From contig CANXME010002665.1 of assembly GCA_948144175.1 (NCBI GenBank), positions 1 to 64,000 of the forward strand: 64,000 bases of DNA. Reading direction: 5' to 3'. The position numbers and the translations under genes are program-made. This DNA comes from Closterium sp. NIES-65 (lineage: Eukaryota; Streptophyta; Zygnematophyceae; Desmidiales; Closteriaceae). Of the stretch, positions 21,527 to 31,535 are shown piece by piece; position 1 is the stretch's first letter, and every line of letters begins with the position of its first letter. Under the pieces are notes generated by a model. The model was not told the origin of the DNA, searched no databases, and was given only the letters and a program-made list of their open reading frames with translations.

Positions 21527-24500
21527 CCGTATTACCCCGGACAAAAGCGCAGGTGCGCTTATAATAAAACAGTGTTTTTTGGGGGGGTGCGCTTCTAATT
21601 GAGGTGTCTGTATACGCGCATGCGCCTATAATAAGGAAAAAATGAAATTCACTTTTAAACATACTAAACTGAAGCCCGCAATAAGGCGAATCCAACGGAC
21701 CATGCAACAGGTGGGATCGTGCATGATTTTCAGGCAAAAACAGCTGCGGTTCGGTTTCCCACCGCACAAAGTTGTCTAGAACCATCGAATGTGACAGGAG
21801 TGACGGGGATGTTGCCGTGCGGCCCAATCACAGCCGCATGCGCTGCGTGGCATCTGTATTTCTTCCGAACCCTCTCGAAGGGTGGGGAAGATTCCCTGCC
21901 AGCGCAGCGAATATGCTGCCACGCAGGTTCCTCTACGGGGGTAGGCGGGGGTTTCCTGCCTGTCATTGACGAGGACCCCGGGCCGCTAGCCCGCACGGGT
22001 CCCCGTCATTGCCCATTTCTGCACCCTCCTCCTCATTTTTTTCATTCAGTTTCTAGTCTAGCCCGCCTGGCTGGCAAAGCCATGGCGGAATTCAGTGGGA
22101 CGCACCTCCTTTTCAAGAAGAAACCAACCCGCGCCTAGCGACTAATCTCGGACGGGTGGTATACACGTGAGCCACCAGCGCCTCCAGTGCCACCTACACC
22201 CCCTGCACCGCCTGCTCCACCTGCTCCTCCTGCACCTCCTGCTCCTCCTGCTCCTCCCGCTCCTCCGAATCCTCCGACTCCTCCTGTTCCTGACGCGTGG
22301 GGTCACCATCGGCCCGTGCTCCAGTTATATTTGCCTGCCACTTTCGACGAGTGGTTGTCTGAACCGGACACACCCAAGGCTAGGCAAATCAATGGTCCGC
22401 CGACTGCACCTCGGTGGGGAAATCCTGAAGCCTGCACGTGGGACGAGTCGGCTGTGGGCGCCGACGATGACGTGGCCGCCGATAAACAACCCACATGCGA
22501 CGGCGATGCTGGAGGCGACGGTGGAGTCGACGGTGAAGAGGGCGCCGAGGAGGACGTGTTCTCAGATCGTGAAGCTACAGACGCGGACGACGACGGTGTG
22601 GAGTCTTGGTGGCGCGACGCACCACGCGAGAAGATGCCGATACCAACGTATCCGTCGATTAACAAAAAACGACCCCACCCCTCCTCTGAGAACCGAGATG
22701 CCCGCCCCCCCTCTCCCAAGCACAAGCCGACTCAACACAAACGGCAGCGCTACACCGCCCAGGAGAAACTGAAGTGGCTCGTTCGGCTGGAGCTTGCTGC
22801 ATCGGTAAGCGAGGTCGCGCGGGAGTTCGGCATACACCGCAAATGCCTCACAGAGTGGAAAAACCAAGCGGAGGAGCTCAAGGCTGCACACAGTGCTCGG
22901 TGTCGACTTCATGGGCGCGGAAGGTCTTCCTGGTACAGACCCATGGAGATGAAGGTGTACGCCCAACTCCTGGACTGGCGACGCCGCGGTGTGGCAGTAT
23001 CAGTCGGCCGGTTGCAAGAGTGGTCAAAAGAGGTGATGAAGGTGTTGTTCCCGGACGTCAAGTGGAAGGCGAGTCAACGCTGGACAGAGCGGTTCCGCAA
23101 GCGGTGGAATCTCACCGTGCGCATGAAAACAAAGGTGGCGCAAAAGACACAGCAGCGTAAGTGCCTGTCCGTGCACTGTCATCCTATCGTGAAATTTTAT
23201 CTTGTATTTCAGTACTTTCTTGCCCATGTTTCCTTATCTGTAGCGGTGCTCATCCGCCCTTGTAATCGTTCCTCCCTCCCCGTGCGCAGACGTGGCCAAG
23301 CAGTGCAAGGAATTTTGGCAGTTTGTCCGCGACGCACGCCACGACTACGACATCGACAATCGTTACATCATCAATGCCGACCAGACGCCTTTGTGGCTGG
23401 AGATGCCGGCGACTACCACGGTGGAGCAGACGGGCGTGAAGTCGTTGCCCATCCGCAGTGGTGGTTACCACAAAGAGAGAGTCACTGTGATGCTGGCGTG
23501 CACGGCGATGGGCGAGAAGTTGAAGCCGTGGGTGTTTTTCAAGCGCAAGACCCTCCCAAAGGGTGACTTTCCAAACGGTAAGAAACTGCGTATGCGCGTG
23601 TTTCCGAGGGGAAAAACATAAGTAAAATCTAACCACCACTTGCTTGTATGCAGATGTCGTGGTCGGTTGCCAAGCTAATGGGTGGATGGAGGCCTCGGGC
23701 GTAATCGAGTGGCTCGGTGCAGGCGTGGTGCCGTTCCTGAAGCCGAAGTTCGGATTGCAGAGCCGGAGCGCCATGCTAGTGCTCGACTCCTATCGTGGAC
23801 ACCTGACAACCGAAGTCAAGGCGAAGTTCGCGGAACTCAACATCGTGCCGGCGGTCATCCCAGCGGGATGCACGGCAGACTTGCAGCCCCTCGATGTGTC
23901 GGTCAACAAAAGCTTCAAGGCGAGTGTTCGGCAGCAGTACCAGACCTGGTTCGAGCAGGACGGCATGAACATCCTGACACCCGCAGGTACGCAAAAGTGT
24001 TCTCCCGTGACCGCTTCGTCTGTATGTCTGCCTACTTGTGGACCCACGTGTTTCCCACCCCCGTGTATGTGGTGCAGGGAACATTAAGAAACCATCTCCG
24101 GAGGTGGTGCTCAAGTGGATTTCACGGGCGTGGAAAGCTGTGCCCGCCGACCTGATTAAGAGAGCGTTCCTCACCTGCGGCATCAGCAATGCCCTTGACG
24201 GGAGTGAAGACGGACTGGTGCTAGCGCACCGGAGAGGTCAGCTATCCCACGAGGTAGAGGTTGATGACGACATCCAAGCAGACGGGTTCTTTGGCAACAA
24301 CTCCACGGAGCCTGAGTCGGATGAGGAGTAGGCCTTAGGCTAGACTAAACTTAAAAATGTCGTGTAGGCTAGGATGCTAGTCTAATGTATTTGACTTGAA
24401 AGTTTTAGTTGAATTTTTTAGCTAGAGTAATGTGGTTTGTACGAAGGTAGTAAAGAAAGTGAAAAAAACAACAGACATTCTTGTCTATATAGCAAGAGTG

Positions 24501-24625
24501 CGCTTATAATAAGTAAGGTTTTTAAGAGGGTGCGCTTCTAATTGAGGATCGGCCATAAGCGCATTGCTCCAGATAGAAGCGCATGCGCTTAACATAGGCC
24601 TGGGGTTATATCCGGGGCGATACGG
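21527..24625 (+). mobile_element. Pogo-like DNA transposon, apparently complete (pogo-1)
   Basis: Left terminus CCGTATTACCCCGG (21527-21540) and right terminus CCGGGGCGATACGG (24612-24625) form 14-bp TIRs with two mismatches, flanked by TA on both sides (21525-21526 and 24626-24627). TA duplication and the DDE_1-type transposase fit the pogo/Tigger group. About 50-bp direct repeats occur inside each end (21553-21604 and 24498-24547), sharing gtgcgcttataataa and gtgcgcttctaattgagg. The single coding gene between them has all four exons open. Confidence 0.88.
22187..24331 (+). CDS. Pogo-like DDE transposase, 4 exons
   Basis: This catalyses cut-and-paste transposition of the surrounding element. 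Exons: 22187-23156, 23290-23577, 23654-23986 and 24078-24331 (TAG). They add up to 615 in-frame codons. The N-terminus is proline-rich and then acidic. A basic stretch and a helix-turn-helix follow (RQRYTAQEKLKWL, EFGIHRKCLTEWK), then a second DNA-binding-like region (WSKEVMKVLFPDVKW, RFRKRWNL). Catalytic aspartates are likely those in NADQTPLW, LVLDSYRGHL and LQPLDVSVNKSFK. The C-terminus is acidic (EPESDEE). The frame is open upstream of 22187 and no in-frame ATG is obvious there, so the true start is uncertain: it may lie in an upstream exon, or at the in-frame ATG near 22634. A second, broken copy lies at 61832-64000. Confidence 0.88.
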
Positions 24626-24646
24626 TACCGTAGTCTATGACCCGAC

Positions 24647-24743
24647 TGTTGGAAACAAGTAATTTAACGCTCCTGTTGTGACGAAACAATAGACTGCAAA
24701 CGAGCGGAGCAACGGCGAGTCAACCGAGGAGGTTGACAGAAAG
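24647..24743 (+). mobile_element. LTR fragment of a C-type copia element
   Basis: It begins TGTTGGAAACAA, like the LTR of element C at 61299. It shares further words in order (gacgaaacaa for gtcgaaacac, acggcgagtcaacc for accggcgagtcaacc, gaggttga). It is cut after about 97 bp by a pogo-type end. Confidence 0.7.
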
Positions 24744-24745
24744 TA

Positions 24746-24812
24746 CCGTATAGCCCCGGATATAAGCGCAGGCCATTTAAAGGCGCATGCACTTGTATCT
24801 GGAGCAATGCGC
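24746..24812 (+). mobile_element. Isolated pogo-type terminus
   Basis: It begins CCGTATAGCCCCGG after a TA and matches, in reverse complement, the right 67 bp of pogo-1 (24559-24625), including gcgcattgctcc and agcgcatgcgctt words. It is probably the end of another pogo-derived copy truncated on its right. Confidence 0.75.
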
Positions 24813-24820
24813 TTAGGGTA

Positions 24821-25902
24821 CATTCCTGCCTTGACACTTGTGTCTCAATCCCCGTTTTCCCGAGTCGCGTCTGTCAGTGGGAGTAGAGCTAGCGGTGTAG
24901 CAGTGGGTGTGTATCAGGGGGGTGGGACTGTGTGCGGGAGGATGAGCGGAGGTTGCCAGTTTGTCGTCAGCAGCACCTGTAGTCCGGGGCGCTGTCCCGG
25001 TAGCCCAGTGAGCTAGACTTCTACGCCAGCCGCCTGTGGGTCCGTTGCCCGTCCGCCGCTATTTGAGCCGCGGGGCCTGTTACTCCTGTAGTCCGGGCGC
25101 TGTCCGGTAGCCGCTGTGCCAGTCTGCCTCCTGCTGCCCGTGTGTCTGCAGCTTCAGCCGTCGCCTCCTATCTCCTCTCCCCTCACTCTCCCTCCTCCTC
25201 CTCACCTGCCCGTTGTGACTACCACTAGCTTTGCTTATAATTGTGAACTCTAAACTATTTCTTCTTGAACTTGTGCTCAGAATGTGTGGTGATATTGTGA
25301 TCCACCCTGAGCTTGTTTTGCTTTGCCTGCTCTGCTGATTACACCCCACTTTGGCTATGGGGGTGTGTCAGAATATTATTCTTATGTTCTAGCCTGTAGT
25401 GGGGTGCTCTATAGCGAGTACAACCCTTCTAGGGTTTGCTATTTGTATCCCCATTTCTGCTAGTTCATTCCTCTTTCTTCCTTCTAATTTTGTCAGCGTC
25501 GAAACATTTTGTCAATCTCGCGTCACAAGAGATGAATGTATCACGACACTAGGCGACCAGGCGAAATGCACAAATCTGCGCATTTGATTGGGTGAAACGA
25601 ATGGCTGTACACCGGTTTCTTCAATCGTTTGGCTGGCATTTTGTTTGTGATGCGTGGGATTTTTTTCCCCGCGAATTTCGCTATGCAGGCGTCCAGATGC
25701 ATTGACATTTCGAACCGCATGCGATTTTGTATGAATGTTGCGTCGGTTTACAATTCGTCAGCGACGTTAGCGCGTTTCACGCTGACCAATGAAAAATACA
25801 GTAGCAGCCGCTGAAATCCGACTCGCAATTGGGACACACTACAGTTTATGCTGTTTTTGGGTGTTACAAAGCGATTGAGACATTTGTGTCAAGGCAGGAA
25901 TG
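24821..25902. repeat. About 1.1-kb segment bounded by 30-bp inverted repeats
   Basis: The 30 bp at 24821-24850 (cattcctgccttgacac...tgtctcaatc) recur inverted at 25873-25902 with three mismatches in the middle. The segment holds unassigned sequence (24851-25250), a copia 3' end with LTR (about 25250-25495) and AT-richer unassigned sequence (25496-25872). It may be a non-autonomous DNA transposon that received a copia insertion. No flanking duplication could be proven because element A starts at the right border. Confidence 0.55.
25250..25495 (+). mobile_element. Copia 3' UTR fragment with 130-bp LTR
   Basis: The words ttgtgctcagaatgtgtggtga and gatccaccctgagcttg (25268-25315) match the 3' untranslated regions of elements D, E and F. 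They are followed by the purine tract ctatgggggtg and an LTR starting TGTCAGAATATTATT at 25366. The LTR ends near 25495, giving 130 bp, the same length as the LTRs of A, D and E. No internal coding part remains. Confidence 0.75.
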
Positions 25903-28900
25903 TCAAAACATTGTAGCTTATGCTTTTGTGTAGGCTATAGTGGGGTATCCCACAGGGGGTACAACCCAATTAGGGTTAGTACTTGTACCAACTTCGCTCA
26001 TAGTTCATCCATTCTCGTTCTCATTCTCACATGGTATCAGAGCAGGTCCCCTCCTAGGGACTGTTTCTTGGGCCCACCGAAGCGCGCCCCGCGGCGCGCG
26101 TTTTTTTTTAGCGACCCGTAGTGTCGCCCTCCCCCCCTCCCACCAGCCCGTCGCGCCAAGAACCCACCCCCCCATGTACATCACTCTCTACTTTCTAGTC
26201 ACCCGCCTCCCCGACTCCCTTCGTGTAGTCCGGGACCACTTCCTCGCGGTCTGTCCCACCACTCTCACAGTCGACAGCCTAGAGAAGGCCCTCCTAGCGG
26301 CGGAGAAGAGCATCGTCGCTGTAGGAGCCTCTCGAGGTGACCCCCGCGCCCCCATCTTTGAGGGGTGTTCTCCTTCCCCTCTCTTGCCCTCTGTCGCCTC
26401 TGCCGCTGCGGCCGACCTCGTTGGTCTTGAGTCGGTCGGTGCGGCGTCTGCCCCTAGCGGGAGACGTCGCCCTCGCAAGGGCAAGGGGGGCAAGGGAGCG
26501 GGTGGGGCTAGCGGGGGCGGTGGCGGTGGAGGTGGAGGCGGCGGAGGGAGTGGGGGTGGCGGTGGAGGAGGTGGCGGGGGTGGGGGTGCTAGTGGCAGCA
26601 GTGGTGGCGGAGGCGGCGTCGGCGGTGGCGGTACCGGCGGGGGTGGCGGCGGTGGCGGAGGTGGAGGAGGTGGAGGAGGAGGTGGTGGAGGTGGTCGGAG
26701 TGGCACTTCACAGCGGAGCGGCACTGGGGGTGGTCAGCGCCAGCAGCAGCAGCAGCAGCAGCGTTCTCGCGACGTCCCCACCCCTCAGCAGCTCCGTGAG
26801 TGGTACACGCAGCGTCAGCGTGGTGGGGGACTTGGTCCCTGCACCTACGTCCTTCACACCGGCGACCGCGCGGGTGAGCAGTGTGGGGGTGCCCACCCCA
26901 CCCAGCGCTGCTTTGGCCGCCTGATGGACGCTTGGCGTCAGCAGTTTCCGGAGGCCACGGAGATCCCCCGCTGGGGAGAGCTGTCTAGGGCTGGCGTGGC
27001 TATCTTTGATCTTGACTTTGATGCTATCCTTGCTGCCATGTATGCTGTGACTATTAGTGATGAGGGTGACAGTTACCGGTGTTTCCCGCCCGACCCGGGC
27101 ATTGGTGCTGCTGCGCTAGGTGCTTGTGAGGCTACTGCTCTAGGTGCCAGTGCGTCTGCGCTCTCAAGTGCTAGTGAGGCTGCGCTCTCAGGTACTAGTG
27201 AGGCTGCGCTCTCAGGTACTGCGTCGGCTTCGGCCTCCCTCACCTTCACACTTGACTCAGGGGCTTCTCGCTCCTTCTTTCGAGACCGCACCACACTCAC
27301 GCCGCTTGGTCGGCCGGTTGCAGTCTCCCTGGGTGACCCCTCTGGGGGTCCTGTCCTCGCTCACTTCTCCACTATCCTCCCATGTCCGGCTGCCCCCTCG
27401 GGCACCCTGTCGGGTCTGTACCTCCCCTCGTTCTCGACGAACTTGGTGAGTGGTGCTGACCTGCAGGATGCGGGGGTTCACCAGTTCACTCCTGCGAGTC
27501 AGCGGGGGACCCACTGCTCGGACGCCCGCACAGGCCGACACCTAGCCACGTTTTCGCGTCGGCCCGGGTCGAGTCTCTACACCCTGACCATTGAGTCTCC
27601 TCCAGTCCCTGCGTCTGGCCAGGTAGCTGCGTCGGGTCAGGTGTTTGCTGCTGCGTCCAGGTCTGGTCCTGAGTCTGCCCCCTGCTCGTGTCGCCTCCTG
27701 TCTCACGAGACTCTCTTGTGGCACCACCGTCTTGGCCACCCCTCCTTGCCTCGTCTTTGGGGCATGGCTTCCCGTGTCCTTGTCTCTGGTCTCCCCCGGT
27801 CTCTCCCTCCCCTTCCTTCGGGGCCAGGACCTTCCTGTGTCCCTTGTGTCGAGGGGCGGCTCCGGGCTGCCTCTCACTCCTCCTAGTTTCCCCCGACAGA
27901 GGCTCCTCTGCAGACGCTTCACATGGACGTGTGGGGCCCGGCCCGCGTCCGTGGACAGGGTCACGAGCGCTACTTCCTGCTGGTGGTTGACGACTACTCG
28001 CGTTACACCACAGTCTTCCCCTTGCGCAGCAAGGGTGATGTCACTGAGGTGTTGATCGACTGGATCCGCGCGGCTCGTCTCCAGCTCAGGAGGAGCTTCG
28101 GCTCGGACTTTCCTGTTCTGCGTCTGCACTCTGACCGAGGCGGAGAGTTCTCCTCTGGCCTTCTGCGAGCCTACTGTCGTGCACGAGGCATCCGCCAGAA
28201 CTTCACGCTTCCGGACTCTCCACAGCAAAATGGGATTGCTGAGCGCCGCATTGGCATGGTCATGGACGTCGCTCGTACGTCCATGATGCATGCGGCTGCC
28301 CCCCATTTTCTGTGGCCGTTTGCGGTTCGGTACGCGGCGCATCAGCTCAACCTTCACCCCAGGGTCTCCCGGCCGGAGACCTCCCCAGCTCTGCTGTGGA
28401 CGGGGAAGGTCGGCGATGCGTCTGCGTTCCGTGTCTGGGGATCTCGGGCGTTTGTCCGTGACCTGTCTGCGGACAAGCTGTCCCCTCGTGCTGCTCCCTG
28501 TGTCTTCCTAGGCTTCCCCCCTGACGCCCCAGGGTGGCAGTTCTACCACCCCTCCTCTCGTCGTGTTCTGTCCTCCCAGGACGTCACGTTGGACGAGTCA
28601 GTCCCCTTCTACCGCCTCTTCCCCTACCGCACTCCTTCCCTCCCGCCGCCGCCACACTTCCTTGTACCAGGTCCCCCCCCAGTAGACCCCCTTCCCCCTC
28701 AGGGTCCTGCCCCTTCAGGTGTGTCCCAGGTCGATGCAGTCGAGCCGGTCGAGGTTGCTGGTGACTCAGGTACTGCTGGGGGTGCTGCGCCTGGGGGTGC
28801 TGACTCTGGGGGTGCTGAGTCTGGGGGTGCTGAGCCTGGGGGTGCTGAGTCTGGGGGTGCTGAGCCTGGGGGTGCTGAGCCTGGGGGTGCTGCCTCTGGG

Positions 28901-31535
28901 GGTGCTGAGCCTGGGGGTGCTGACTCTGAGGGTGCTGCGCACGTGGGTGCTGAGCCTGGGGGTGCTGAGCCTGGGGGTGCTACGTCTGGGGCTGCTGAGC
29001 CTGGAAGTGTGGAGCCTGCGGCCACTGGACCTCCCCTTGTGGCGTCTGACGGTACTGGGCCTGGAGGTTCTCCGGGTGTTTCGTCTCGGCGGGAGCCACT
29101 CTCTCCACAGGAGCTGCGTGAGTGGTTTGCTCGCCGCTGGAGGCGTACTGCTGGAGCTGGCGCTTCTTCAACCGCTGAGGGTGCTGGTGCCGCCGGTCCC
29201 GGAGCTGCTGGGCCTGCGGGTCCGCCTGGAGCTGGAGCTGCTGAGGGTGTTGGTTCTGAGACTACTACTGTACGTCCTGGTGGTGGTCGTGCTGCGGGTA
29301 CTGCTGGCGCTACTGGAGGTCTTGCCGCTGGAGGTGCTGTTGGCGCTGGTGCTGCCGGAGGTGCTGAGGGTGCTGGTGCTGTCCCTGCTGTGTCTGGTGC
29401 CGCCGCGCGGCCTCGGCCGTACTTCGTTCCGCTCCTTCAGCAGGTTCTTGGTCTTCCTCCTCTCTTAGAGGGTCCACCGCCTGTCCGGTTGCAGTCACAG
29501 TTACCGCCGGCCTCCCCACTGCCTTCTCCGTCTCCGTACACTGGTCCTACTTGTGGTCTTGCTGAGCGTCGTGAGCCTGCGTCTCGTCCTGCGTCGCCTG
29601 TTCGTGCTGCTCGCACTAGTGGTTGCAGTTCGCGTCAGCGTCCTCCTCCTGTCCCTGGCACGCACCGGATGTCTCTGCGTCCGTCCACTGCTCCTCTGCG
29701 TGCCCCTTTGCCCTCTCCTCCTGAGTCCTCTCTTCCTGCGCTTGCTGACCCTGAGTCGGACTCTCTTCGTGCTGCCAGTCCTACTGTCACGCGTCTCCTT
29801 GCTACTGTCGTCACTGACCCCTCTTTTGAGTCCACTGCTGCGTCTGCTCTTGTTGCTGAGCTCGTCGACTTCGCTGCTCGCTGTCGTCTAGACTACGCTA
29901 CTAGTCTTGTTGCTGAGTCTGCGTATGTCTGTCCTCCGTCCGTCGGGGGTGAGTGTGCTCTTGGCACGGACGTCCTTGAGGACAGGCAGGAGGAGTTTCA
30001 ATGTCTGGCTGCTGCTTCACCTGATCTCGCGTCTGTACTGCTTGCCCCTGAGGGAGACCCGGATGCACTAGACATCCCGACTCCGCGCTCTTACGCGGAG
30101 GCCGTTGAGGGTCCCTACTCCTCTCAGTGGCAGGCAGCTATGGATGCAGAGATGGCTTCCTGGAAGTCCACAGGCACCTACGTTGACGAGGTTCCCCCTC
30201 CTGGGGCGAACATTGTCAGTGGGATGTGGATCTTCAGGGTGAAGCGGCCGTCGGGCTCTCCACCTGTCTTCAAGGCGCGGTACGTGGCTCGTGGCTTCAG
30301 TCAGCGGCAGGGAGTTGACTACTTTCAGACCTTCTCTCCCACCCCGAAGATGACCACTCTTCGGGTGCTGCTGCACATAGCCGCTCAGCGTGACTACGAG
30401 CTCCACTCTCTTGACTTCAGCACTGCTTTCTTGCAGGGTAGCTTGCACGAGGAGATCTGGCTGCGCCGTCCACCTGGCTTTACTGGGAATTTTCCTCCTG
30501 GCACCCAGTGGAGCCTCCGACGGCCAGTCTACGGTCTCTGCCAGGCACCACGTGAGTGGCACGACACACTGAGGACTACGCTTGCGGCTCTTGGGTTTGC
30601 TCCCTCTACTGCTGACCCGTCGTTGTTTCTGCGCACCGACACTTCTTTGCCGCCGTTCTACATCCTCGTGTACGTCGACGACTTGGTCTTTGCCATAGCG
30701 GACACTGCTGGACTCGCCTACGTGAAGTCCGAGCTGCAGAAGAGACACACGTGCACAGACCTGGTTTAACTGCGCAGCTACCTTGGCTTGCAGATCACTC
30801 GGGACAGAGCACGCCGCACCATTACCTTGACTCAGTCACACATGGTGCAGCAGGTCCTTCAGCGCTTCGGCTTCACGTACTCCTCGCCTCAGGCCACTCC
30901 TCTGTCTACTCGCCACTCGCTCTCAGCTCTGCCTTCGGATGAGTCCGTAGAGTCGAGTGGCCCGTACCCAGAGTTTGTTGGCTGCCTCATGTACCTGATG
31001 ACCTGCACACGACCTGACCTTGCATACCCTCTTAGCATCTTGGCACGCTATGTTGCTCCTAGGAGACACCGACCAGAGCACATGGCTGCAGCGAAGAGGG
31101 TGTTGCGCTACTTGTGCAGTACGTCGGGCATGGGGCTAGTGCTTGGAGGGCGGAGTCCAGTGGTCCTCACTGGGCACGCGGACGCTTCTTGGGCTGACGA
31201 CCAGGCTACGCAGCGGTCGTCGCAGGGTTACACCTTCAGCCTTGGTTCCGGCTCTGTTTCGTGGCGGGCTACTCGCTCGTCTTCTGTTCTCGGCTCCAGT
31301 CGTGAGGCTGAGATCTACGCCGGGGCCATGGCTGCTCAGGAGCTTCGCTGGCTCACCTACCTGCTGACTGACCTTGGAGAGCCGCCTCGTTCTCCTCCAG
31401 TGCTGTACGTAGACAACAAGGCCATGCTGGCCTTGTGTCGAGAGCAGCGCCTGGAGCACAGAACGAAGCACATTGCTCTCCGCTACTTTCTTGCTCGTGA
31501 GCTGCAGCAGCGTGGTTAGTTACGACTTGCGTATG
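25901..31535 (+). mobile_element. Copia element A (short-LTR family), 3'-truncated
   Basis: The 5' LTR is 25901-26031 (131 bp, TGTCAAAAC...TCTCACA), followed directly by the primer-binding site TGGTATCAGAGC (26032). The internal part keeps gag (without its N-terminal third), protease, integrase, reverse transcriptase and most of RNase H. It ends abruptly at 31535 where the minus-strand element B begins, so the 3' UTR and 3' LTR are missing. Confidence 0.88.
26174..31519 (+). pseudogene. Element A Gag-Pol polyprotein, disrupted
   Basis: The frame starts within Gag (MYITLYFLVTRLPD). The leader and Gag N-terminus seen in D, E and F are deleted near 26160. A long glycine-rich tract, the QQLREWY word and the C-X13-C-X3-H-X4-C motif follow. 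The protease has DSGAS (about 27256). The integrase has LWHHRLGHP/CVPC and a DDE core (HMDVWG, HSDRGGEFSS, QQNGIAERR). A GGAEP/GGAES repeat linker precedes reverse transcriptase with YVDDLVF (about 30673). RNase H follows. Three stops break it: TAG at 27884, TAA at 30767 and TAG at 31517, each in place of a sense codon in sister copies. Confidence 0.88.

Noticed and set aside
28719-29468. LGVLSLGVL repeat protein overlapping elements A, D and F
   Set aside because: It is the GGAEP linker repeat of Gag-Pol read in another frame (15-base unit); the Gag-Pol frame has the domains.
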